From contig CAYXMQ010000005.1 of assembly GCA_964466195.1 (NCBI GenBank), positions 106,657 through 170,656 of the forward strand: 64,000 nucleotides of DNA. Direction: 5' to 3'. The DNA comes from PFJX01 sp964466195. GTDB taxonomy: Bacteria > Pseudomonadota > Gammaproteobacteria > Burkholderiales > Thiobacillaceae. The notes under the pieces are model-generated. The model did no database searches. It was given only the letters and a program-made list of their open reading frames with translations, and was not told the origin of the DNA. Each line of letters opens with the position of its first letter. Position 1 is the stretch's first letter. Both the position numbers and the translations under genes were made by a program. Below are positions 48,988 through 55,450 of the stretch, piece after piece.

Positions 48988-50349
48988 ATGAGCCTCTTTC
49001 CCTTCTTCAAGCACAACACTTTTGCGCGCGGCATCCATCCCGACGCGCACAAGAGCACTGCAGGCCGTCCGATTCGTCGGATGCCGTTTGCGTCGCGCAT
49101 GATCCTCCCCCTGGTGCAACACATCGGTAAGCCGGCCGTGCCCCTAGTTCGGGCCGGTGAGGAGGTGGTCCGCGGCCAACCCATCGCTCGCGCCGACGGG
49201 TTTCTGTCGGTGCCGCTGCATGCGCCGGCCGACGGCGTCATTGAAGCCATCGAACTGAAGCCCTCGGCGCGCGGCCCCTGGGTCGAAGCCATCGTGCTGC
49301 GCGTGTTCGAGGCCTCCACCCAGGAAGTGCGCTGGGCCAACCCGGTTGACGTCGATACGCTGTCCGCCCCGGAAATCCTGCAGGCCATTCAGGACAGCGG
49401 CATGGTCGGTCTCGGCGGCGCGGCCTTCCCCAGCCACGCCAAGCTCACGCTGCCGCCGAATACGATGATCCATACCTTGGTGGTGAACGGCTGCGAGTGC
49501 GAGCCTTACCTCACCTGCGATCACCGTCTGATGCTGGAATACCCGGAGGATCTGATGGTCGGCATCCGCCTGGCCATGAAGGCGGTGGGCGCTAAGCGAG
49601 CCCTGATCGGCGTGGAAGACAACAAGATGGATGCGGTGGCCGCCATCCGCGCCGCGATTGCAAAGCTCGGTCCGTCCGATGGCACCATTGAAGTCCAGGC
49701 GGTGCCGACCAAATACCCGCAGGGCGCCGAAAAGATGCTGGTGAAGTCGCTGCTGGGGGTCGAGGTGCCGGCCGGCGGCCTGCCCATGCATGTCGGCGTG
49801 GTGGTCAACAACGTCGGCACCCTGGCGCTGCTGGGCAGCCTGATTCCCAAGGGCCAGGGGCTCACCGAGCGCGTCGTCACCGTCACCGGCCCCGGCATCC
49901 GCAAGCCGGGCGATTATTGGGTGCCCATCGGCACGCCGATGCGCACGGTGCTGCAATGGGCCGGGGTCGATAACGCAAACGAGAACGCCGGCGAGCAGGA
50001 AATCATCCTCGGCGGCCCGATGATGGGCCAGGCCGTCGCCTCGCTCGACGTGCCGGTGACCAAGGGGGTGTCCGGCATCCTGGTGTTCGACAAATTTCAG
50101 ATCGAAGCCGACCGCAAGGTCTGGCCTTGCATCAAGTGCGGTGAATGCGTGAAGGCCTGCCCGATGGGGCTCAACCCGGCCATGCTCGGCATGTTGGCGG
50201 CACAACGCGAGTACGAAAGCATGGGCGGCAGCTACCATCTCGGCGACTGCTTCGAATGCGGTTGCTGCACCTATGTATGTCCGTCGCACATCCCGCTGGT
50301 GCAAAAATTCCGCGTCGCCAAGGGGATACTGCGCGAGAGGGCAACATGA
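48988..50349 (+). CDS. rnfC: Rnf complex subunit C
   Basis: A 453-residue peripheral NADH-interacting subunit with an NuoF-like fold. The N-terminal RnfC barrel (about 1-110) is followed by the FMN/NADH-binding-like region (GMVGLGGAAFPSHAKLTL and VVNGCECEPYLTCDH) and two [4Fe-4S] motifs near the C-terminus (CIKCGECVKACPMGLNP and CFECGCCTYVCPSHIP). Short C-terminal length resembles clostridial RnfC rather than the long E. coli RsxC. Its stop overlaps a mini-ORF ATG (ATGA). Confidence 0.93.
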   Translation: MSLFPFFKHNTFARGIHPDAHKSTAGRPIRRMPFASRMILPLVQHIGKPAVPLVRAGEEVVRGQPIARADGFLSVPLHAPADGVIEAIELKPSARGPWVEAIVLRVFEASTQEVRWANPVDVDTLSAPEILQAIQDSGMVGLGGAAFPSHAKLTLPPNTMIHTLVVNGCECEPYLTCDHRLMLEYPEDLMVGIRLAMKAVGAKRALIGVEDNKMDAVAAIRAAIAKLGPSDGTIEVQAVPTKYPQGAEKMLVKSLLGVEVPAGGLPMHVGVVVNNVGTLALLGSLIPKGQGLTERVVTVTGPGIRKPGDYWVPIGTPMRTVLQWAGVDNANENAGEQEIILGGPMMGQAVASLDVPVTKGVSGILVFDKFQIEADRKVWPCIKCGECVKACPMGLNPAMLGMLAAQREYESMGGSYHLGDCFECGCCTYVCPSHIPLVQKFRVAKGILRERAT

Positions 50350-50381
50350 AACTCGTCACTGCTATGGGGTTCCCGTCATGA
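50346..50381 (+). CDS. Possible 11-codon coupling mini-ORF between rnfC and rnfD
   Basis: ATG 50346 overlaps the rnfC stop (ATGA), and the frame encodes MKLVTAMGFPS and ends at a TGA that overlaps the rnfD start codon (TCATGA). It thus bridges the 28-base gap exactly, with a 4 nt overlap at both ends. It may let ribosomes reinitiate at rnfD. There is no evidence that the peptide itself has a function, and coincidence is possible. Confidence 0.35.
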   Translation: MKLVTAMGFPS

Positions 50382-51427
50382 CTCCCCGCATAGAACTGCG
50401 CACCTCGCCGCACGTCATCAAGGGCGCCAGCGTTGATCGCATCATGTTCAACGTGGTGCTGGCCCTGCTGCCTATCGCGGCCTTCTCGGTCTGGCAATAC
50501 GGCATCTCGGCGCTGGCGCTGCTGGCCACGGTGACGCTGGTCTGCCTGGCCAGCGAGCGCCTGTTCAACCATCTGTCCGCCCAGCCTAGCACGCTGTCGG
50601 ACGGGTCCGCGACGATCACCGGCCTGCTGCTGGCGCTGAGCCTGCCGCCGGCTTTTCCGCTCTGGATGGGCGCGGTCGCCGGCTTCGTCGCCATCGCGCT
50701 GGGCAAGGCGCTGTTCGGCGGCATCGGTTACAACGTGATGAACCCGGCGCTGGTCGGCCGCGCGTTCGTGCAGGCGGCGTTCCCGGTCGCGATCACCACC
50801 TGGATACCGGCCTTCGCGCCGCAGCGCTTCAGCGAATTCGCGCCGACCACATTCACCGCGCCGCTGATGACGCCGCCGGATATATCGGCCTGGGCCTTGC
50901 ATGCCAAATCGGCGCTGGACGGCTTCACCGGCGCGACGCCATTGGCGCGCTGGAAATTCGAAAACGTGCTGGCCGCGCCGGCGGATTTCCTGACCGGCGC
51001 CGTGACCGCCTCGGCGGGCGAGACTTCAGCCATCCTGATCCTGCTCTGCGGCGGCTACCTTGCCGCGCGCAGATTTCTCGACTGGCGCATCCCGCTTGCG
51101 GTGCTGGGCAGCGCGGCGTTGACCGCGTGGCTGTTTCAGGCCATCGACCCGGTGCGCTATCCCGATCCCCTGTTCGTGCTGCTGTCGGGTGGCCTGATGT
51201 TGGGCGCGGTGTTCATGGCGACCGACATGACCACCTCGCCGGTGACGCCGAAGGGTATCTGGCTGTACGGTGCGCTGATCGGCGTGGTCACGGTGATGAT
51301 CCGATATTTCGGCGGTCTCACCGAAGGCGTCATGTACGCCATTCTGCTCGGCAATGCACTGGCGCCGTTGATCGATCAGGTGACACAGCCGAAGGTGTTC
51401 GGCGCCGTGAAGCGGAGGAAGGCATGA
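50378..51427 (+). CDS. rnfD: Rnf complex subunit D
   Basis: A 349-residue membrane subunit carrying covalently bound FMN (NqrB-like). The start at 50378 (MTPRIELRTSPHVIKG) matches the usual N-terminus. Nine or ten helices are predicted. The flavin-attachment region is LSDGSATITGLLLALSLPP, where the Thr of SATIT is the expected phosphoester site. GGIGYNVMNPALVGRAF and FMATDMTTSPVTPKG are conserved. It overlaps rnfG by 4 nt (ATGA). Confidence 0.94.
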   Translation: MTPRIELRTSPHVIKGASVDRIMFNVVLALLPIAAFSVWQYGISALALLATVTLVCLASERLFNHLSAQPSTLSDGSATITGLLLALSLPPAFPLWMGAVAGFVAIALGKALFGGIGYNVMNPALVGRAFVQAAFPVAITTWIPAFAPQRFSEFAPTTFTAPLMTPPDISAWALHAKSALDGFTGATPLARWKFENVLAAPADFLTGAVTASAGETSAILILLCGGYLAARRFLDWRIPLAVLGSAALTAWLFQAIDPVRYPDPLFVLLSGGLMLGAVFMATDMTTSPVTPKGIWLYGALIGVVTVMIRYFGGLTEGVMYAILLGNALAPLIDQVTQPKVFGAVKRRKA

Positions 51428-52098
51428 ACGCTATCCCCCCCCCGCCCGCCACCCCCAGCGTCGCAATGATCCGAACGCTCGGACTGGTCGCCACGGTATG
51501 CGGCATCCTGATCGTCTCCGCCTACCAGGGCACTCTGGACTCGGTCAACGCCAACAAGAAGATCGCCCTGGAACGTGCGGTATTCAAGGTCATACCGGGT
51601 GCGGTCAGCGTCCGGGAATTCGTTGCCGGAACGGGGGGGGTGGAGCCGGCCGGTGCGGCCCTGCCGGAGGGGGCGGTGAAGTTCTACGCCGCCTACGACC
51701 AGGCCGGCCGTCTCAAGGGGGTGGCCGCCGAGGGCGCCGCCAAGGGTTACGCCGACACGGTGCGTGTGCTTTACGCCTACGATCCGGCAAAACAGGTGAT
51801 CACCGGCTTCGGTCTGGTGTCGATGCGGGAAACACCGGGCATCGGCGACAAGATCATCACCGACGCGGCTTTCCTAAAGAACTTCGTGGCGCTGGACGCA
51901 GCGCTGGCCGCCGACCTGAAATCGCTGGCGCATGCGATCAAGGTAGTGAAACACGGCAGCAAACAGAACGCCTGGGAAATCGATGCAATCGCCGGCGCGA
52001 CGGTGACTTCCAAGGCGGTAGGCAAGGGCATCAACCAAAGCGCGCAAAAGCTGTTGCCGCTTTTGGTGCCACATCTCGACAAGCTGCAAGGAGGGTAA
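51424..52098 (+). CDS. rnfG: Rnf complex subunit G
   Basis: A 224-residue subunit with one N-terminal helix (TLGLVATVCGILIVSAYQG) and a periplasmic FMN-binding domain. The flavinylation motif is IAGATVTSKAVGKG, in which the second Thr of GATVT should bear the FMN. ETPGIGDKI is also typical. The start at 51424 overlaps the rnfD stop. The N-terminus is Pro-rich (MNAIPPPPATPS), which is unusual for RnfG. Flavin transfer would need ApbE, which is not in this window. Confidence 0.92.
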   Translation: MNAIPPPPATPSVAMIRTLGLVATVCGILIVSAYQGTLDSVNANKKIALERAVFKVIPGAVSVREFVAGTGGVEPAGAALPEGAVKFYAAYDQAGRLKGVAAEGAAKGYADTVRVLYAYDPAKQVITGFGLVSMRETPGIGDKIITDAAFLKNFVALDAALAADLKSLAHAIKVVKHGSKQNAWEIDAIAGATVTSKAVGKGINQSAQKLLPLLVPHLDKLQGG

Positions 52099-52103
52099 GG
52101 AAC

Positions 52104-52757
52104 ATGGCCATTCCTGGGCAGAAACAACTTTCCAACGTCGAAGAACTGCTGGAAGGCGTCTGGAAGCAGAACCCGGTGTTCGTCATGGTGCTGGGCATGT
52201 GCCCGACCCTGGCGGTGTCGGTGTCGGCGATGAATGCGGTGTCGATGGGCCTGGCCACCACCTTCGTGCTGGTCGGTTCGGCCTTCCTGGTGTCCCTGCT
52301 GCGCCGAGTGGTGCCCAAGGAGGTCCGCATCGCCACCTACATCCTGATCATCGCCACCTTCGTGACCGTGGTCGACTACCTGATCCAGGCCATCAGCCTG
52401 GCGGTGTACGACGCATTGGGCGCTTTCATCCAACTTATCGTGGTGAACTGCATCATCCTCGGCCGCGCCGAGGCGCATGCCTCGAAGAACCCGCCGCTGC
52501 CGTCCGTGCTCAACGCGCTGGGCATGGGCGCGGGCTTCACCATCGGCCTGTTCGCTCTGGGTGGCGTGCGCGAAATCCTGGGCGCCGGCAAGCTGTTCGG
52601 CATCCCCCTGTTTGGGCCGGACTTCCAGCCCTGGGTCGTGATGGTGCTGCCGCCCGGCGGCTTCTTCGTGCTGGGGGCTTGGCTGTTGCTGTTCAACTGG
52701 CTGAGCAGCCGCAAGGCCGCGTCCAGCAAACCCGCCGAGGGCCATACCCATGTCTGA
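52104..52757 (+). CDS. rnfE: Rnf complex subunit E
   Basis: A 217-residue membrane subunit, paralogous to RnfA and NqrD/E. Six helices are predicted. Landmarks are NPVFVMVLGMCPTLAVSVS and IQLIVVNCIILGRAEAHAS, holding the Cys residues that bind the intramembrane iron-sulfur cluster shared with RnfA. An AAGGAGG-like site (GCAAGGAGGG) precedes the ATG. The His/Lys-rich tail ends EGHTHV. It overlaps rnfA by 8 nt. Confidence 0.94.
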   Translation: MAIPGQKQLSNVEELLEGVWKQNPVFVMVLGMCPTLAVSVSAMNAVSMGLATTFVLVGSAFLVSLLRRVVPKEVRIATYILIIATFVTVVDYLIQAISLAVYDALGAFIQLIVVNCIILGRAEAHASKNPPLPSVLNALGMGAGFTIGLFALGGVREILGAGKLFGIPLFGPDFQPWVVMVLPPGGFFVLGAWLLLFNWLSSRKAASSKPAEGHTHV

Positions 52758-53334
52758 AACCCTCTCGCAAATCTTCATCGGCACGCTGCTGGCCAATAAT
52801 TTCGTGCTGGCCATGTTCCTCGGCCTTTGCCCGTTCCTGGGGGTTTCGGCGCGCCTGAATACCGCACTGCCGATGGGCGCGGCGACCACTTTCGTGATGC
52901 TGGTGGCCAGCCTCTGCGCCTACGGCCTCAACTGGCTGGTGATCGCCTTCGATATGGAGTTTCTGCGCCTGATCTCCTACATCGTGATCATTGCCTCGGC
53001 CGTGCAACTGGTGGAAATGGTGCTGAAGAAGACCAGCCCGGTCCTGTTCCGTGCACTGGGCATCTACCTGCCGCTGATCACCACCAACTGCGCCGTGCTC
53101 GGCGTGGCCTTGTTCCAGACTGCACGCGAATACAGCTTCGTTCAGGCCATGACCTTCTCCTTGGCCGGCGGTCTCGGTTTCACGCTGGCGCTGCTGTTGA
53201 TGGCCGGCCTGCGCGAGCGCTTGAGCCTGTCCAGCGTTCCCGATGTGGTGCAGGGCACGGCCCTGTCGCTGATGCTGGCCGGCCTGCTCTCGCTCGCCTT
53301 CATGGGCTTCGCGGGTCTGGGAGCGGGCGAATGA
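52750..53334 (+). CDS. rnfA: Rnf complex subunit A
   Basis: A 194-residue membrane subunit with six helices. NNFVLAMFLGLCPFLGVSAR and LPLITTNCAVLGVALFQT provide the cluster-ligand cysteines pairing with those of RnfE. Length and sequence are normal for RnfA/RsxA. The C-terminal helix ends GFAGLGAGE. It overlaps the following small Cys-rich gene by 4 nt. Confidence 0.95.
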   Translation: MSETLSQIFIGTLLANNFVLAMFLGLCPFLGVSARLNTALPMGAATTFVMLVASLCAYGLNWLVIAFDMEFLRLISYIVIIASAVQLVEMVLKKTSPVLFRALGIYLPLITTNCAVLGVALFQTAREYSFVQAMTFSLAGGLGFTLALLLMAGLRERLSLSSVPDVVQGTALSLMLAGLLSLAFMGFAGLGAGE

Positions 53335-53531
53335 GCCTCTATCTGGTCACCATTGCCTTGATCATGGCCATCGTACTGCTGGGTATCGCTGTGGATCGCC
53401 TCTACCGCGCTTTTGCGTTGCACAATCCGCAACTCGGCCCGTACCGGGATAGCGATAAGGGCTGCGGCAGTTGCTCAGGCAGCTGCGGTGGCGGCCGCTG
53501 TACGAGCGACGCGGAGCATTCAGCGCACTAG
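53331..53531 (+). CDS. Small Cys-rich membrane protein at the end of the rnf operon
   Basis: A 66-residue protein beginning at ATG 53331, which overlaps the rnfA stop as ATGA. One N-terminal helix (LYLVTIALIMAIVLLGIAV) is followed by a short soluble tail with four cysteines in GCGSCSGSCGGGRC. It resembles FeoB-associated Cys-rich membrane proteins in layout, but here it is coupled to rnfA. The tail would be cytoplasmic or periplasmic depending on orientation. It may bind an iron-sulfur cluster or metal; this is inference. Its last 12 bases overlap the convergent gene. Confidence 0.8.
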   Translation: MSLYLVTIALIMAIVLLGIAVDRLYRAFALHNPQLGPYRDSDKGCGSCSGSCGGGRCTSDAEHSAH

Positions 53532-54017
53532 CGCGATGACGGCAAGGAGCAGCGCGAACAGCGCAATAGCTGCGATGACCAACTCGCGATGGCGGCTGGC
53601 GCCGCGATCTTGTTCGAAGCTGGCGCTACGTTGCTGCAACGCCGCGGCGACGCCATCCAGCCGGCTGGCCTGGGCTTGCGCCAGATTCGCCGTGTTCTCG
53701 CAACGGTCGAGCGCCGCATTCAGGCTGGCCAACTGCGGGGAAATATGCTGCGACAGCTGTTGCGAGAGCTCCTGCCTTATGCGCTGCGCCAGTTCGCTCT
53801 CACCGGCGGCCAGCGCCGTGAGCGTCTTTTCAACCTGCGCCGCCAGGACTTTTACGGCTTCGGCGTTGCCGGTCACCGCTTCCTGCAATTCGGCGATTTG
53901 CCGGGAAACCAATTCGGCGGAGGCCTCCTGTCGGCGGGTAAATACCGGCAGCGCCGCCGCGACGATGTTGCCGACGTAGGGGAGTGCCGCTTTGAGTATC
54001 GGAAGCCAGGCTGCCAT
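53520..54017 (-). CDS. Hypothetical coiled-coil membrane protein
   Basis: A 165-residue protein with an N-terminal hydrophobic stretch (ILKAALPYVGNIVAAALP), a long central region of heptad-like Ala/Leu/Gln/Glu sequence (about 30-135, coiled coil) and a C-terminal helix (LVIAAIALFALLLAVIALV). The plan suggests a membrane-tethered coiled coil. I do not recognise a family. It converges on the Cys-rich gene with a 12-base overlap. No partner is obvious nearby. Confidence 0.7.
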   Translation of the reverse strand: MAAWLPILKAALPYVGNIVAAALPVFTRRQEASAELVSRQIAELQEAVTGNAEAVKVLAAQVEKTLTALAAGESELAQRIRQELSQQLSQHISPQLASLNAALDRCENTANLAQAQASRLDGVAAALQQRSASFEQDRGASRHRELVIAAIALFALLLAVIALVR

Positions 54018-54038
54018 GAGGTCTAAAACAACAGCAAT

Positions 54039-54146
54039 TTACTGGCGTGATTTTTCCTCTTTTTTGATTTTTTTCGCCGCCTTCTTTTCCTTCATGGTCT
54101 TGGCGGGTTCCTTCTTCTCGGTTTTCTTGCCCTCTTGGCCTTTCAT
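54039..54146 (-). CDS. Short Lys-rich hypothetical protein
   Basis: A 35-residue, strongly basic peptide read from ATG 54146, with AAGGAG 6 bases upstream; ATG 54149 is an alternative. The composition is almost only K, E, A and T (MKGQEGKKTEKKEPAKTM...), with no hydrophobic segment. Small Lys-rich proteins with MKGQ-like starts are widespread in proteobacteria without known function. A longer in-frame extension upstream to 54320 lacks a ribosome binding site and overlaps the copper chaperone gene, so it is not used. Confidence 0.6.
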   Translation of the reverse strand: MKGQEGKKTEKKEPAKTMKEKKAAKKIKKEEKSRQ

Positions 54147-54282
54147 CATCGACTCCTTGAATGTTTGGCCTCGCGGCCGCTGAAAAGTGGGAAACATGAG
54201 TGCCGACTCGGCCTCTTCGTCATGATAGGCGTCGGCAGGCAGTAAGGCATGTTCATTTTTCCCGAGCGCAAGCAGTGTTGCG

Positions 54283-54492
54283 TCAGTCTGCGATGCCGTA
54301 GCCGCCGTCTTCGATTGCACTGCGGATGCTGGCCGTGGGACTCAGGGCAGGGTCGTGTTCGATTTCGACGCGGCCGCTGGCAAGGTCGACTTCGATGCGA
54401 ACGATGCCGGGCAATGCGGAAACCAGGTTTTTCACGCTGCTTACGCAGCCCATGCAACTCATGCCGGTCACGTTAAGAATCAAGGTATTCAT
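54283..54492 (-). CDS. Heavy-metal-associated domain protein (CopZ-like chaperone)
   Basis: A single ferredoxin-like HMA domain of 69 residues. The metal site is GMSCMGCVSSVKN (CxxC), and the C-terminal SAIEDGGYGIAD matches the usual end of the fold. It probably carries Cu(I) in the cytoplasm; no copper ATPase is in the window. It overlaps the flgN stop by 4 nt, so it may be co-transcribed with the flagellar genes, which is an odd pairing. Confidence 0.88.
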   Translation of the reverse strand: MNTLILNVTGMSCMGCVSSVKNLVSALPGIVRIEVDLASGRVEIEHDPALSPTASIRSAIEDGGYGIAD

Positions 54493-54935
54493 GCGCTATC
54501 GATGCTCCGATGGATGTTGAGTATGTCGTTGAGTCGGCCGTCCGCGCCATACAAGTTGCGGCTGGAGGCGCTTTGCAGGACTTGCAAGGCGGCCTGCGTG
54601 CGCAGCATCTGCTCCTCGATCAGGCGGCCATTGACGCGGTTGAGGCGCGCGGCGGCCTCGGTGAGCTTTTCCAGCCGTTGCCAGTCCGCGCTCGGCGGGC
54701 TGTCGGCGAAGGCGCGCATGCGCAAGGCGGGCAGGCCGGCATCGGCGGGCAGGCCCAGTTGTTCCGCCAGACGCTGCCAATGTTCGGCCAGGTTTCTGCT
54801 GGCGCTGTGGCGCAAGTGCGTGAGTTCAACCAGACGGTCGGAATGGCTACTGGCCAGGGCGATCGCCTCTTCTTCCAGCAGTGCGAGAAAACTCTCCAGC
54901 TGTTGGTTCAGTGTATTCAGGTCGAGCGCGGTCAT
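54489..54935 (-). CDS. flgN: Flagellar export chaperone FlgN
   Basis: A 148-residue, all-helical protein consistent with FlgN, the chaperone for the hook-filament junction proteins FlgK and FlgL. The start is ATG 54935 (MTALDLNTLNQQLESF); ATG 54941 is also possible. Typical are FLALLEEEAIALASSHSDRL and the later NGRLIEEQMLRTQAALQVL, both helical. Sequence similarity across FlgN proteins is low, so the call leans on the position directly after flgM. Confidence 0.82.
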   Translation of the reverse strand: MTALDLNTLNQQLESFLALLEEEAIALASSHSDRLVELTHLRHSASRNLAEHWQRLAEQLGLPADAGLPALRMRAFADSPPSADWQRLEKLTEAAARLNRVNGRLIEEQMLRTQAALQVLQSASSRNLYGADGRLNDILNIHRSIDSA

Positions 54936-54953
54936 CGGCAAGTAAACATCGGC

Positions 54954-55271
54954 TTATTCATCGGCCTGGCCTGAGCGGTGGCTGATGTTGGCGATGGACT
55001 CCTGGACCAAGCCCTCGGCGACCGCTTCTTCATCGACCTTGAAATTGCCGTCGGCGATGGCTTGGCGGATGGATTCGATTTTGGCGCTGTCACTGACGCC
55101 GACGCTGGCGAGCTCGCTTTCCAATTGGCGCATTTTCTCGGCGGTTGCGGTCAATTGCACCTGATCGCTGACGGTGCCCTGCTCGGCGGTAGGCAGCAGG
55201 CGGCTGATAGCCGGTTTGCTTTCTTTGCCGCGCGGGGCGGGGACGCTTTTAATGGCATTATCGATTTTCAC
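54954..55271 (-). CDS. flgM: Anti-sigma-28 factor FlgM
   Basis: A 105-residue inhibitor of FliA (sigma-28). The start is taken as GTG 55271 (MKIDNAIKSVPAP), with AAGGAG 6 bases upstream; this places the conserved KIDN at the N-terminus as in FlgM proteins. Upstream in-frame ATGs (55277, 55337) would add non-conserved sequence. The C-terminal half (VSVSDSAKIESIRQAI-like: GVSDSAKIESIRQAIADGNF) matches the FlgM sigma-binding region. A sigma-28-like promoter lies about 100 bases upstream. Confidence 0.88.
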   Translation of the reverse strand: MKIDNAIKSVPAPRGKESKPAISRLLPTAEQGTVSDQVQLTATAEKMRQLESELASVGVSDSAKIESIRQAIADGNFKVDEEAVAEGLVQESIANISHRSGQADE

Positions 55272-55367
55272 AACCATCTCCTTGGTCGGGCCGGATGGAT
55301 GACCTCCGGCGGGCGGGGTGTTCGAGCTTGGATTCATATCGGTTCTTGGTCGCTACCGGATAGCATG

Positions 55368-55394
55368 ATATCGGCACGAAACGCGACGACTTGA
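55368..55394 (-). promoter_or_regulatory. Sigma-28 (FliA)-like promoter for flgM-flgN
   Basis: On the minus strand TCAAGTCG (55394-55387) and GCCGATAT (55375-55368) are separated by exactly 11 bases, matching the sigma-28 form TAAAGTTT-N11-GCCGATAA in 5 of 8 and 7 of 8 positions. It lies 97 bases before the flgM start. FliA control of flgM is known in enteric bacteria. Confidence 0.55.
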
Positions 55395-55450
55395 TAGCCA
55401 ATGCAACGAGGCGCTGGCATGTTGTTTTGGGCACGCGGCGGTTCGCATTC

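Noticed and set aside
54039..54320. A 93-residue version of the Lys-rich protein starting at 54320
   Set aside because: The upstream part overlaps the copper chaperone gene and lacks a ribosome binding site, whereas AAGGAG sits just before ATG 54146.
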